From the NCBI GenBank assembly GCA_019638495.1, contig JAHBTQ010000001.1, forward strand, positions 124,001 through 188,000: DNA of 64,000 nt. Direction: 5' to 3'. This stretch comes from Taibaiella sp. Its GTDB lineage: Bacteria > Bacteroidota > Bacteroidia > Chitinophagales > Chitinophagaceae. The notes beneath the pieces were generated by a model. It saw only the letters and a program-made list of their open reading frames with translations. It ran no database searches and was not told the origin of the DNA. Shown here piece by piece: positions 35,044-44,603 of the stretch (positions within the stretch are counted from its first letter, which is position 1; each line of letters starts with the position of its first letter). The position numbers and the translations under genes are program-made.

Positions 35044-36003
35044 ATGGAAAACAAAAAGCCCGCCAACCAAAGTTACCTGGTCAGCGGAATGGTATTGAGC
35101 ATGTTGCTCTGGGGCATCAGCTGGCCTTCGGGCAAGGTACTGACCCGTTATTGTTCTGTTGTCAACTTTTCAGTCTACCGATACCTCATAGTCATAGTAG
35201 TGATGTTCCTGTTGCTCCGCGCCACGCGCACATCATTAAAGGTAAGCAAGAATGGCACAGCCTATATTGGCTTATCGGGCTTGCTGCTTGCGTTGTACAG
35301 CTACTTATTCTTCATGGGCATCAAGACCGGATCGCCCGGTGCAGGCGGCGTTCTCGTCACCACCATGAACCCCATCATGGCCTATGGCCTCGGCATCATC
35401 CTCAGCAGGAAAGCTCCTTCACGTAGAGAGGGTTATGGTCTGCTACTCGGTGCTATTGCAGGTGCCGTGTTGCTACACCTCTGGGAGCGAAAAACATCTA
35501 TACTGGACAGTGGCAACCTATACTTCCTGCTTGCCGCATTGACATGGTCCATTATGAGCAAAATAACCGCCAAAGGTGGTCGCTACGGCACATCACTCGG
35601 TTTCAGCTTCTGGCAATACGTAGTCACTTTCCTCTGTCTGCTCCCGTTCATGCAACGCGAAGAGGCACAACAAGCCGTCCGCATCAACGACGCCCTATTC
35701 TGGGTCAACCTTTTCTTCAGCGCAGCCATCGTTACCGCAGGTGCCACTACTATGTACTTTTACACCACTACAAAACTTGGCGCAGAAAAGGCAAGCAGCT
35801 TCATTTTTCTCGTTCCGGTATGTGCCGCGGTGTCATCCCGGTTGCTACTCGGCGAGCAAATAAAGCCACACACAATTGTTGGCGGGGCACTGGGCATAGC
35901 AGCTGTATATGTAATGAACGCACGAAAAAGAAAATTGCCCGTTGACCTGTTATCGCAAACCGTCTCTACTAATGGACCGACACTAAAAGAAATTCCGGAA
36001 TGA
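35044..36003 (+). CDS. DMT-superfamily transporter (EamA)
   Basis: The 319-residue protein has ten predicted membrane segments in two EamA halves. The halves begin with VLSMLLWGISWPSGKVL (about 18) and LYFLLAALTWSIMSKITAKGG (about 160), and the repeat-typical GAALG/LGEQIKPHTIVGGALGIAAVYVM block is near residue 285. EamA proteins export amino acids, nucleotides or other small metabolites; the substrate is unknown. It ends in an ATGA overlap with the next gene (36000-36003), which supports co-translation. Confidence 0.88.
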   Translation: MENKKPANQSYLVSGMVLSMLLWGISWPSGKVLTRYCSVVNFSVYRYLIVIVVMFLLLRATRTSLKVSKNGTAYIGLSGLLLALYSYLFFMGIKTGSPGAGGVLVTTMNPIMAYGLGIILSRKAPSRREGYGLLLGAIAGAVLLHLWERKTSILDSGNLYFLLAALTWSIMSKITAKGGRYGTSLGFSFWQYVVTFLCLLPFMQREEAQQAVRINDALFWVNLFFSAAIVTAGATTMYFYTTTKLGAEKASSFIFLVPVCAAVSSRLLLGEQIKPHTIVGGALGIAAVYVMNARKRKLPVDLLSQTVSTNGPTLKEIPE

Positions 36004-36305
36004 CAAAGGAAGAAAAAGCCTACCTGGAGGCAGGCAGAAGCATAATAGGCGCAGAGGAAAGCCAGATGTTTGGCAAACCGTGTTTCAAGACAGGTGGCAA
36101 AGCGTTTATCTCGCTATTCGAAAACGAAATGGTTTTTAAGCTAAACGGTGACAACCATATAGCCGCACTTGCGCTAAAGGGCGCCCGCCTCTTCGATCCA
36201 TCCGGCAAAGGCCGTGCTATGAAAGAGTGGGTGCAGGTACCCTACACCCACAAAGCAAAATGGAAAACGCTTGCAGAAGCTGCTGCTGCCTATGTTGGCA
36301 GATGA
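36000..36305 (+). CDS. Small TfoX/YjbR-like protein
   Basis: The 101-residue protein has a pattern like TfoX N-terminal or YjbR-type domains: MFGKPCFKTGGKAFISLFENEMVFKLNGD, then ALALKGARLFDPSGKGRAMKEWVQVP. Such domains are compact alpha-beta folds of poorly defined function, some in competence regulators. The start overlaps the stop of the transporter gene by ATGA. Assignment rests on the MFGKPCFK..G..F..L segment only. Confidence 0.55.
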   Translation: MTKEEKAYLEAGRSIIGAEESQMFGKPCFKTGGKAFISLFENEMVFKLNGDNHIAALALKGARLFDPSGKGRAMKEWVQVPYTHKAKWKTLAEAAAAYVGR

Positions 36306-36312
36306 GTCCTGG

Positions 36313-36417
36313 TCATGGGTTAATACCGATTGTGATGAGCAGTGTGGCCGCAAGAAATACTGCACCAAAAACAAAGATTTCTATCAATCGCTCTTTTGCC
36401 TCAGAAGTCAGTTTCAT
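36313..36417 (-). CDS. Possible 34-residue single-span membrane protein
   Basis: A short frame reads MKLTSEAKERLIEIFVFGAV and ends after a hydrophobic helix (LAATLLITIG), with charged residues before it as in small membrane proteins. The ATG at 36417 is used; the frame can be extended upstream without family features. It lies convergently against the TfoX-like gene. Its length makes it uncertain. Confidence 0.4.
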   Translation of the reverse strand: MKLTSEAKERLIEIFVFGAVFLAATLLITIGINP

Positions 36418-36558
36418 AATAGCTGTTTTTCTTGATGCAATTTTACATCTTCGTTTCCCGGCATTCGGACAGTGTTTGCAAAACGCGGTTCCGGGCTTAT
36501 GAAAGTCCATTTTCAGTTCATGAAAGAACAGTAGCAAAACGCCGTAAAGGGGGAAGTG

Positions 36559-37422
36559 TTACGCCAGTAGTTCACACGGTTTCATACCGGTCACTTTCTT
36601 GAAGGCAGTACTGAAGTGGGAAATACTGCTGTAGCCCAGCGTGTTGGCCACATCAGTAACAGACATACCTTGTTGCTGCAGCAGGGTGCGGGCCTTGTCT
36701 ATGCGCAGTTGCTGCTGGTATTCATGTATTGTCTTACCGGTTATAGCCTTAAACCCTTTTTTCAGGTAGCACTCATTCATGGCTACTTTGCGCGAAAGCT
36801 CGCGTATGGTGTGCGGCTGATCCACATTGTCGCGCATGATGTCTATGGCCAACGAAATCTTATCGCGCTCACCCTCATAAGCAAGGAATCGACATGCCGG
36901 CACCTGGCAAGTAGTGAACGGAACTGTAATACACTCCAGCGCGCGGCGCAACAGGTGAATAGCCGCTTCGGTACGATTCAGTGACCGGATAAATGCAGAA
37001 GCACCGCCTGCATCCTGGGTCAGCTGCGCCAGCAAAGTACGCGCCTGCGAGCAAACAGAGAATTGCTGCTCCGTGGTCTCATCAAACCGGAAAGGTTGGT
37101 TAGCCATCAGCACCTCTTCGGGAAACTGGCTGAAAAGTTCAGGCATGAACCTGATCGAGTAAATAACAGCCCTTTCATCTGATGTATCAAGGTACTCAAG
37201 GTAACAAAGGTGCAAACAGAAACGATTATCGCCTATGGGATATAGATAAAGCATACCCCTGTCTTCGGGCAGTTCATCATCCGGCTGCTGCACCTCCATG
37301 CATTCTACCAGCACCGCATTGCTTACCGGCACAGGCACCACATTTAGCACACGGCAACCCGCACCCGCGAATTTCTCCGCGATGCCCGGTTGCTTACCCT
37401 TGGCCTCTATTGTGGTTACCAT
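36559..37422 (-). CDS. AraC-family transcriptional regulator
   Basis: The 287-residue protein has a C-terminal AraC/XylS double helix-turn-helix (about 190-287): IRELSRKVAMNECYLKKGFKAITGKTIHEYQQQLRIDKARTLL and VTDVANTLGYSSISHFSTAFKKVTGMKP. The N-terminal 180 residues are a probable ligand or dimerisation region of no recognisable family. The nearest candidate target is the aldo/keto reductase gene upstream in the same orientation. A TACCTTTG box (37428-37435) lies 5 nt before the start. Confidence 0.88.
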   Translation of the reverse strand: MVTTIEAKGKQPGIAEKFAGAGCRVLNVVPVPVSNAVLVECMEVQQPDDELPEDRGMLYLYPIGDNRFCLHLCYLEYLDTSDERAVIYSIRFMPELFSQFPEEVLMANQPFRFDETTEQQFSVCSQARTLLAQLTQDAGGASAFIRSLNRTEAAIHLLRRALECITVPFTTCQVPACRFLAYEGERDKISLAIDIMRDNVDQPHTIRELSRKVAMNECYLKKGFKAITGKTIHEYQQQLRIDKARTLLQQQGMSVTDVANTLGYSSISHFSTAFKKVTGMKPCELLA

Positions 37423-37427
37423 GGTTG

Positions 37428-37435
37428 CAAAGGTA
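37428..37435 (-). promoter_or_regulatory. -7 promoter box of the AraC-family gene
   Basis: On the minus strand TACCTTTG matches TAnnTTTG and ends 5 nt before the ATG at 37422. Confidence 0.5.
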
Positions 37436-37507
37436 GGGGCAAGCGGGGTTACAAATTGTCAGCCGGGTATCAGTATTCGGTTTCCGCGGAGTAACCGCTA
37501 TTGATTA

Positions 37508-38482
37508 TCAGGGCTTTGTGCCCATAATGGCCTCTATTTCAGCCATCACTTCCGGTGTCAGTTTTTCTTGCAGCGCCACCGCCTCCAGGTTTTCGGCAAG
37601 CTGCATTTCCTTGGTAGCACCCAGTATTGCCGTAGTTACATTCGGATTCTTGATACACCAGGCTATGGAAAGGGTCGCCAGCGTAGTACTGAGTTCATTG
37701 GCCACGGAAAGCAGTTTCCTCACCTTGGCCAGCTTGTCCTCCTGCATCATACGCTCCTTCAGCCAGCTATAGTTTTCCAGGGCCAGCCGAGATCCTTCGG
37801 GAATGCCATCGAGGTACTTACCGGAAAGCAGCCCACTGGCAAGCGGGCTCCATATGGTTGTGCCCATGCCATATTCATGAAACAGATTCAGGTAGTCTGC
37901 CTCCATCTTCTGCCGCTCAAATAAATTGTATTGTGGCTGCTCCATAGCCGGACCAATCAGGCTCAGCTCGTCTGCTATCCATTGAGCCTGCTCTATTTCT
38001 TCTGCACTCCACTCGCTGGTACCCCAGTACAGTATTTTACCCTGTTGCAGCAATATGTTCATGGTCCATACCACTTCCTCTATGGGCGTCTCAGGGTCCG
38101 GGCGATGGCAGAAGTACAAGTCGAGATAGTCAGTCTGCAGCCTGCGCAGTGCGGCATGGCAAGCCTCCATCAGGTGCTTGCGGTTCAGCCCATGCTGGGT
38201 AGGTTTGTTCTCCTTGCCATACAGCCCAAAGAATGCCTTGCTGGACACACAATAGGATGTTCTGTCCCACCCCATCTTCTTCAGCGTTCGGCCCATTATC
38301 TCCTCGCTGCGGCCGCCCTCATATACTTCCGCATTGTCAAAGAAGTTCACACCATTATCATAGGCCAGGCCCATCAGCCGCTCAGACGCACCATCATCCA
38401 CCTGCCTCGAAAACGTTACCCACGACCCATAAGACAGCACACTCAGCTTCAGCCCCGTATTACCCATTCTTCTGTATTCCAT
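37508..38482 (-). CDS. Aldo/keto reductase (Kv-beta/YghZ type)
   Basis: The 324-residue NADPH-dependent reductase shows the catalytic tetrad of the family: Asp and Tyr in NFFDNAEVYEGGRSEEIMG (about 47-65), Lys in CVSSKAFFG (about 80) and His in LDLYFCHRPDPETP (about 120). The C-terminal SIAWCIKNPNVTTAILGATK is the cofactor-binding segment. The start MEYRRMGNTGLKLS and the length match the potassium-channel beta-subunit-like branch. The substrate is unknown, probably aldehydes. Confidence 0.9.
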   Translation of the reverse strand: MEYRRMGNTGLKLSVLSYGSWVTFSRQVDDGASERLMGLAYDNGVNFFDNAEVYEGGRSEEIMGRTLKKMGWDRTSYCVSSKAFFGLYGKENKPTQHGLNRKHLMEACHAALRRLQTDYLDLYFCHRPDPETPIEEVVWTMNILLQQGKILYWGTSEWSAEEIEQAQWIADELSLIGPAMEQPQYNLFERQKMEADYLNLFHEYGMGTTIWSPLASGLLSGKYLDGIPEGSRLALENYSWLKERMMQEDKLAKVRKLLSVANELSTTLATLSIAWCIKNPNVTTAILGATKEMQLAENLEAVALQEKLTPEVMAEIEAIMGTKP

Positions 38483-38573
38483 AAACCCCCGGCCCCTAAA
38501 GGGGAGCTACCCTTTTTGTTGTAGAATAATTAAAGCGCTCGCTTTTAAGTTTTTACTTTTAATTTTTTAGTTT

Positions 38574-41402
38574 TTAATGCGCTTCCAGCCAGTTCAGCCC
38601 GCTACCCGTCTCAGCGCTCGTAGGCACCTCATGCGGCAGCGGCATAGCATGTTCCATTCCTTCTTTTATCAGTGCCTTAACCTCTTCCATCTCGCCTTCC
38701 ACCACGTCAAACACAAGTTCGTCATGCACCTGTAGTATCATCCGCGATTTCAACTCTCTGCGCTTCATCTCTTTGTGCACTGCAATCATGGCCAGTTTTA
38801 TCATGTCTGCCGCTGTGCCCTGTATCGGCATGTTGATCGCATTTCGCTCAGCATAGCCACGCACGGTAAAGTTGGCGGAGTATATATCCTTAAGCCAGCG
38901 CTTGCGACCCATCACCGTCTGCACATATCCATGCTCCTTAGCAAAGTTCACAGAGCCGTCCATGTACTTCTTTATGGATGGATATTGCGCGAAGTAATTA
39001 TCAATAATAGTCTTGGCCTCCGTGCGGCTCACACCTATATTCTCCGCCAGCCCAAATGCCGACTGCCCATAGATGATACCGAAGTTCACCGCCTTTGCAG
39101 CACGGCGCATATCCTTCGTCACCCCACTTTCTTCTACGCCATATACCTTGGCCGCCGTCGCCGTGTGAATGTCCTTATTCTCCTTGAATGCAGCGATCAT
39201 GTTCTCATCCCCGCTTATCGCAGCTACTATACGGAGCTCTATCTGCGAGTAGTCCGCAGACACAAGCTGATAGCCACTTTCCCGTGGAATGAACGCCTTG
39301 CGTATCTCCCGTCCTCTGTCTGTGCGTATAGGTATGTTCTGCAAGTTGGGATTGTTACTGCTCAGACGACCCGTCACCGCCACGGCCTGAGCATAACTGG
39401 TATGCAAGCGACCGGTCTTAGGATTGATCAATCCCGGTAGTGAGTCTACGTATGTACTCTTTAGCTTTGTCAGTTCCCGGTAAGCAAGTATATCCTCCAC
39501 TATCTGGTGTTTACTACGCAGCTTAGCCAGCACATCCTCACCGGTAGCATATTGTCCTGTCTTAGTCTTCTTTTGACCTGCGTCTATCTTCATCACTTCA
39601 AACAGTACCTCACCAAGTTGCTTCGGCGAGCCAATGTTAAACTTCACTCCCGCATGATTGTAAATGTTCTCTTCCGCCTTGCGAATGTCTATCTCCAGCT
39701 CCTTAGAGTATTGCTCCAGGAAGGGCACATCCAGGTTCACACCTTCATATTCCATATCTACCAGCACAGGCACCAATGGGTTCTCTACCTGCTCAAAAAC
39801 CTTGCGCACATCCTTGCTATCCAGCAGCGGATCAAACGCAGTCTTTAGCTGCAGTGTAATGTCCGCATCCTCAGCAGCATATTCTTTCACCGCCTCCAGT
39901 GGTGCATCGCGCATCGATGTTTGCCCCTTGCCCTTCTTACCTATCAGCGTTTCTATAGATACCGGCTGATAGGCCAGGTACTTCATCGCCATCATGTCCA
40001 TGCTGCGCTTACCATCCGGGTCTATCACATAGTTGGCCAGCATAGTGTCATATATGCGACCCTTCAGCGAGCGGCCATACCACTTCAGCAGCAGCATGTC
40101 ATACTTTATGTTTTGCCCCACCCATGCTATTTCAGGATTGTCAAACAGCGGACTGAATTTATTCAGTATCGCCTTTACGCCACTCTGATCTGCAGGCGTA
40201 GCCACAAAGAAGCCCTTACCCTTTTCCACGCTGAAACTCATACCCACCATCTCCGCAAGGTTAGCATCTATATCTGTCGTTTCCGTGTCAAAGCATATCT
40301 CCTTCTTATCCATCAGGAAAGCTACCAACCTGTCTATCTCCTCATCCGTAGTAACGAGTGTATAGTCGTGAGGCGTTGTTTCTATTGTGCTGAGGTTGGC
40401 AGGCGTTGCATCCTCCTCCTCAGTTATCGCCACTTCGGCTTCTGCCACCGCTGCCGGCTTGGGTGCAGTTGCTCCCTTCTTTTGCGGCAGCGCATTACCA
40501 AACAGGTCTGTGGCCACTGCCGCTTCCGGCTCGCCAAATATCCTCTTCGCCAGTGCGCGGAACTCCAGCTCTTCAAACACCGCCTTCAGCGCCGCCGTGT
40601 CCCTTTCCTTCACCCTGAAGTCCTCCTCGTGAAACGGCACAGGGGCAGTAGTAATGATACGTGCCAGCTTCTTGCTCATCACGGCCAGGTCCTTCCCATT
40701 GCGGATCTTTTCGCCCATAGCGCCCTTTATGCCGTCGGCATTAGCAAGTATGTTTTCAAGCGTATCAAACTCTGCCAGCAGCTTGGCAGCCGTCTTTTCT
40801 CCTACGCCCGGTATGCCCGGGATATTGTCTACCGCGTCGCCCATCAGGCCCAGCATATCCACTACCTGGTCCACACGCTTAATGCCCCATTTAGCACACA
40901 CCTCGGCTTCGCCCAGTATTTCTACATCTCCTCCGCCCGACGCCGGCTTATACATATATACATTGTGACGCACAAGCTGGCCATAGTCTTTATCCGGCGT
41001 CACCATGTACACCGTATAGCCAAGGTCCGATGCTTCCCATGCAAGCGTTCCAATGATATCATCAGCCTCATACCCATCGCTCTCCAGGCAGGGCAGGTTA
41101 AACCCTTTGATGATGCGTTTAATGTCGGGCACAGCCGCCGAAAGGTCTTCCGGTGTCTCTTGCCTGTTGGCCTTGTAGTCGGCAAAATCAGTGTGACGCT
41201 CCGTAGGCGCGGAAGTATCAAACACCACCGCCAGGTGCGTAGGCTTTTCACGATTTATGAGGTCAAACAAGGTTGATGTAAATCCAAACTGGGCATTCGT
41301 ATTCTTACCCTTCGTTGTCACACGCGGATTGCGTATCAGTGCATAGTAGGCACGGAAAATCAGCGCATACGCATCCAGCAAAAAAAGTTTCTTTTCAGGC
41401 AT
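38574..41402 (-). CDS. polA: DNA polymerase I
   Basis: The 942-residue protein has the full domain order. A 5'-3' exonuclease (1-290) begins LFLLDAYALIFRAYYAL with GYEADDIIGTLA and LGLMGDAVDNIPGIPGVGEKTA. A 3'-5' exonuclease follows (about 350-520) with EICFDTETTDIDANLAEMVG, where Asp and Glu of the DEDD set are intact, so proofreading looks functional. The polymerase domain (about 560-942) has SADYSQIELRIVAAIS (motif A), DMRRAAKAVNFGIIYGQSAFGLA (motif B) and LQVHDELVFDV (motif C). The linker around 300-345 is Ala/Glu-rich. It repairs and replaces RNA primers. It is single-gene by spacing. Confidence 0.96.
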   Translation of the reverse strand: MPEKKLFLLDAYALIFRAYYALIRNPRVTTKGKNTNAQFGFTSTLFDLINREKPTHLAVVFDTSAPTERHTDFADYKANRQETPEDLSAAVPDIKRIIKGFNLPCLESDGYEADDIIGTLAWEASDLGYTVYMVTPDKDYGQLVRHNVYMYKPASGGGDVEILGEAEVCAKWGIKRVDQVVDMLGLMGDAVDNIPGIPGVGEKTAAKLLAEFDTLENILANADGIKGAMGEKIRNGKDLAVMSKKLARIITTAPVPFHEEDFRVKERDTAALKAVFEELEFRALAKRIFGEPEAAVATDLFGNALPQKKGATAPKPAAVAEAEVAITEEEDATPANLSTIETTPHDYTLVTTDEEIDRLVAFLMDKKEICFDTETTDIDANLAEMVGMSFSVEKGKGFFVATPADQSGVKAILNKFSPLFDNPEIAWVGQNIKYDMLLLKWYGRSLKGRIYDTMLANYVIDPDGKRSMDMMAMKYLAYQPVSIETLIGKKGKGQTSMRDAPLEAVKEYAAEDADITLQLKTAFDPLLDSKDVRKVFEQVENPLVPVLVDMEYEGVNLDVPFLEQYSKELEIDIRKAEENIYNHAGVKFNIGSPKQLGEVLFEVMKIDAGQKKTKTGQYATGEDVLAKLRSKHQIVEDILAYRELTKLKSTYVDSLPGLINPKTGRLHTSYAQAVAVTGRLSSNNPNLQNIPIRTDRGREIRKAFIPRESGYQLVSADYSQIELRIVAAISGDENMIAAFKENKDIHTATAAKVYGVEESGVTKDMRRAAKAVNFGIIYGQSAFGLAENIGVSRTEAKTIIDNYFAQYPSIKKYMDGSVNFAKEHGYVQTVMGRKRWLKDIYSANFTVRGYAERNAINMPIQGTAADMIKLAMIAVHKEMKRRELKSRMILQVHDELVFDVVEGEMEEVKALIKEGMEHAMPLPHEVPTSAETGSGLNWLEAH

Positions 41403-41560
41403 GGTGCTAAGGTAGGGATTAGATTTGAGTCGTTTGGCGTACGCAGGAAACTCTGTCCATCACATCCTGGCAACCGGTCGTGCCAGAGCGAAAGACACCT
41501 GCCATTTCTCGATTCTGGCTATTTTCGCGTCACATATCCGCAAACCAAATTTGCCGCTAT

Positions 41561-42103
41561 ATGCGCCACACCATCTTTTTTCTTCTCCTCCTTACCGCCT
41601 GCGGCACAACGCCCACCGGCACTACTATAACCGATACTTTCCCGGATACTACGAACATCAAAACAGCCGCACAAAATGACACCACCAATGCTGATAGCGA
41701 CGCCGAAAGTAACTATGCAACCTATTTCGTCCTCATTGCAGATACCGGCATAAGCTATTCAACGCTGCACCGGCAAATGTTTAGCCTGAACAAGGATCTG
41801 AGCATACCTATAGATACTATGGACAGGTATTACAATAAGACAAAAGACCTCATAGCCCTGCCGGATACTAGTGATGACGAGATCTACGCGGGCGACTACT
41901 TTCCAAGACGCTTCCCATCTGAACACCTAAGCCTGGAATATTTGAATTTCTACAAGAAAGAAGCCGGCAACAAAACCATTGCCCTTGTTGCAGGTATTTA
42001 TGAACGGGAAAAAAGCGCGGACAGCGCCCTCGCTGTGTTACGCCCCAGCGCTACAAAAGCTTTCACCATAAAGACCGACATTTACATTGGCTGCATGCAT
42101 TAG
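41561..42103 (+). CDS. Lipoprotein of unknown function
   Basis: From the ATG at 41561 the product has 180 residues with a signal peptide and lipobox (FFLLLLTACGTT). A Thr-rich linker and a globular domain with the segments NYATYFVLIADTGISYSTLHRQMFSLNKDL and LSLEYLNFYKKEAGNKTIALVAGIY follow. The second half could be a SPOR-like or serine-rich fold, but nothing is diagnostic. It precedes the beta-lactamase-family gene by 44 bp in the same direction and may share its transcript. The family is not recognised. Confidence 0.7.
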   Translation: MRHTIFFLLLLTACGTTPTGTTITDTFPDTTNIKTAAQNDTTNADSDAESNYATYFVLIADTGISYSTLHRQMFSLNKDLSIPIDTMDRYYNKTKDLIALPDTSDDEIYAGDYFPRRFPSEHLSLEYLNFYKKEAGNKTIALVAGIYEREKSADSALAVLRPSATKAFTIKTDIYIGCMH

Positions 42104-42147
42104 CATTCCGGACTCTTAATACTTTAACCTACCTACGACATACAACA

Positions 42148-43278
42148 ATGAAGAAAATACTAAAAATTACAGGCCTCGTTTTCCTGGGCATCATTGTGCT
42201 CTTGTTAGCGGCCGGCGGCTATGGCTGGTATAAGCTGCGCCACGTGAAGGACACGCACGATCTCGCCAAGCAGGTTGACAAGGCATGTAACGCTCACATT
42301 GCCAGGGGGCGCTCGGCTGGGCTTTTCGTGGGCATCATCCAGGGCGATACTGTTTATGCAATGGGCTATGGCGTGGCCGACAAAGTGACGGGTACACGTC
42401 CTGACAGCAATACGGTGTTTGAGATAGGCTCCATCACCAAAGTCTTTACCTCACTAATGGCTGAAAAGCTGGCGGAACAGGGCATAGTGAACTGGAATGA
42501 CAACATCGTTCAGTATATGCCGGCAAACGTTCATCTCTACGTTAATGACACAACAACGCTTGAACATCTGTCCACCCACACTTCAGGCTTCCCGCGACTG
42601 CCGGAGCGCTGGTTCCCCATACTGGAGCAGGATACCTGCGATCCCTACAGCCCGCTGACCATGCAAGACCTCATTCAATACCTGGATAGCTGCACAGATA
42701 AAAAAAGGCCTTCAAAAAACAACTACGACTATTCAAACGTCGGAGCCGGACTGCTTGGCCACATACTAGAGTGGAAGACGGGAAAAACTTACCAGGCACT
42801 GCTGCAGGAACTCATCTGCCAGCCGCTGAATATGCACCAGACTTCAATTCTCATGGCAGACTCGGGTGTCATAGCAATGGGCTATGATGCCAGGGGCAAG
42901 AAGACCTGCCATTGGCGCCTACCTATTTTATATGGCGCAGGTGCAATAAAATCCACAGGAGCAGATATGTTACGCTTTTTGACAGCAGAGATGAATGCAA
43001 CTGCCGGTAGCCCAATGGCACGAACTCAAAAACCGATTGTTTCGATGCCAGGAGGCAGTGTGGGCCACGGCTGGCATATAGATTCGTTCACCGGCATGGT
43101 GGCTGGCATACCCGCAACAGTGTGGCACAACGGTGCCACAGGTGGCTTTCATAGCTACATCGCATTCATACCCGAGATCAGGCGCGGGGTAATATTACTG
43201 GCCAACCAGGCCGACGAAGGTCTCGACGCGCTCGGCCAGACACTTCTCACCAAGTCAGCCAAGATTTCGCTCTACTAA
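42148..43278 (+). CDS. Serine hydrolase, class C beta-lactamase family
   Basis: The 376-residue protein has an N-terminal membrane anchor (ITGLVFLGIIVLLLAAGGYGW) and the penicillin-binding-like core: Ser-x-x-Lys in EIGSITKVFTSLM (about residue 94), Tyr-x-Asn in YDYSNVGAGLLGHIL (about 192) and His-x-Gly in WHNGATGGFH (about 330). Such proteins cover esterases, D-aminopeptidases and peptidoglycan-trimming enzymes as well as AmpC; true antibiotic hydrolysis cannot be inferred. It should act in the periplasm, held at the inner membrane. Confidence 0.88.
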   Translation: MKKILKITGLVFLGIIVLLLAAGGYGWYKLRHVKDTHDLAKQVDKACNAHIARGRSAGLFVGIIQGDTVYAMGYGVADKVTGTRPDSNTVFEIGSITKVFTSLMAEKLAEQGIVNWNDNIVQYMPANVHLYVNDTTTLEHLSTHTSGFPRLPERWFPILEQDTCDPYSPLTMQDLIQYLDSCTDKKRPSKNNYDYSNVGAGLLGHILEWKTGKTYQALLQELICQPLNMHQTSILMADSGVIAMGYDARGKKTCHWRLPILYGAGAIKSTGADMLRFLTAEMNATAGSPMARTQKPIVSMPGGSVGHGWHIDSFTGMVAGIPATVWHNGATGGFHSYIAFIPEIRRGVILLANQADEGLDALGQTLLTKSAKISLY

Positions 43279-43300
43279 AGTTCATACTGGCGCTACTCCC

Positions 43301-43308
43301 TACCTTTG
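43301..43308 (+). promoter_or_regulatory. -7 promoter box of bioA
   Basis: TACCTTTG matches TAnnTTTG and ends 6 nt before the ATG at 43315, the same spacing as at era and the TrmH-family gene. Confidence 0.55.
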
Positions 43309-43314
43309 CGCCCT

Positions 43315-44601
43315 ATGGGCAATATCTCGGCACGCGACAGGAATGTAGTATGGCATCCTTACACCCCTATGAAGCTTTGGCCTGACGCTATCGCCATTAC
43401 CCGCGGCAGCGGCGCCTGGCTGATAGACGAGAAGGGCGACCGCTACCTGGACGCTATCTCGTCATGGTGGGTAAACCTGCACGGCCATAGCCATCCATAT
43501 ATAGCAAAACGTATCGCGGCGCAACTTACTACCCTGGAACACTGCATATTCGCAGGCTTCACACACGAGCCGGCAGTGCAGCTCGCTGAGCGGCTGCTGC
43601 AGGTGCTGCCCGGCGACATGGCAAGGATCTTCTACTCCGACAATGGCTCTACGGCTGTGGAGGTAGCCATTAAAATGGCAGTACAGTACTGGGCAAATAC
43701 AGGACAACCAAAGAAGCGCATAGTAGCACTGGAAAATGCCTATCACGGCGATACTTTCGGAGCCATGGCGGTGAGCGCCCGCAGCACATTCAATGCCTCG
43801 TTTGCAGACTACCTTTTTGATGTATCATTCATACCTACCCCTACTCCGGGCGAAGAGCAGAAAAGCATTGCTGCACTGGAGGCAATACTGGCAAAAGGCG
43901 ACGTTGCAGCTTTTATTGCGGAGCCATTGATACAGGGCTCAGCAGGTATGATCATGTATTCACCGGACGCGCTGGAGCAACTGTTTGCCACCTGCCGCAG
44001 GCACAATACATTGATCATAGCAGATGAGGTAATGACCGGGTTTGGCCGCACCGGCACGCTATTTGCCTGTGAGCACATCACTACCGGACCGGACATCATT
44101 TGTTTATCAAAGGGCCTTACGGGTGGTTTCTTCCCTATGGGCGTAACCGCTACCACACAGCAAATATTTGATGCCTTCTATGACGACGACAAGAGCAAAA
44201 TGCTCTACCACGGCCACTCCTACACGGCTAATGCCACTATTTGTGCTGCAGCACTCGCCAGCCTGGACCTGCTACTGGCAGATGAGTGCCACCAAAGCCG
44301 AGAAAGGATCATACGAGCTCACCAACAATTTGCAGCCACTATTTCCGACCACAAAGTGGTAACAAACCTGAGGCAAACAGGTACTATCCTGGCTATGGAC
44401 ATAAACAGTGGCGAGAATTCTTACCACAGCTCAATCAGAGACCGGATGTATCGCTTCTTCCTGGGAAAGAAGATACTCTTGCGTCCACTGGGGAATATTC
44501 TGTACATACTGCCTCCCTATTGCATTACAGACAGCGAGCTCGAGAAAACATATGCTGCCATACGTGAGTTCCTAGACAATGAATTAGCCACGCAGGGCTA
44601 A
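43315..44601 (+). CDS. bioA: Adenosylmethionine-8-amino-7-oxononanoate aminotransferase
   Basis: BioA (428 residues) converts KAPA to DAPA in biotin synthesis, using S-adenosylmethionine as amino donor. Landmarks are the N-terminal RNVVWHPYTPMKLWP, the WWVNLHGHSHPYIA segment, the PLP phosphate loop YSDNGSTAVEVAIKMA, DEVMTGFGRTGTLFA, and the Schiff-base lysine in CLSKGLTGGFFPMGV (about 262). The ATG at 43315 is used; the in-frame TTG at 43306 lies inside the -7 box. No other bio gene is present in this window. It is convergent with purN. Confidence 0.95.
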   Translation: MGNISARDRNVVWHPYTPMKLWPDAIAITRGSGAWLIDEKGDRYLDAISSWWVNLHGHSHPYIAKRIAAQLTTLEHCIFAGFTHEPAVQLAERLLQVLPGDMARIFYSDNGSTAVEVAIKMAVQYWANTGQPKKRIVALENAYHGDTFGAMAVSARSTFNASFADYLFDVSFIPTPTPGEEQKSIAALEAILAKGDVAAFIAEPLIQGSAGMIMYSPDALEQLFATCRRHNTLIIADEVMTGFGRTGTLFACEHITTGPDIICLSKGLTGGFFPMGVTATTQQIFDAFYDDDKSKMLYHGHSYTANATICAAALASLDLLLADECHQSRERIIRAHQQFAATISDHKVVTNLRQTGTILAMDINSGENSYHSSIRDRMYRFFLGKKILLRPLGNILYILPPYCITDSELEKTYAAIREFLDNELATQG

Positions 44602-44603
44602 CC

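Noticed and set aside
39921..41276. A 451-codon open frame on the plus strand opposite polA
   Set aside because: It mirrors the GC-skewed codon pattern of polA, has no start signal or domain, and the minus-strand polA reading is certain.
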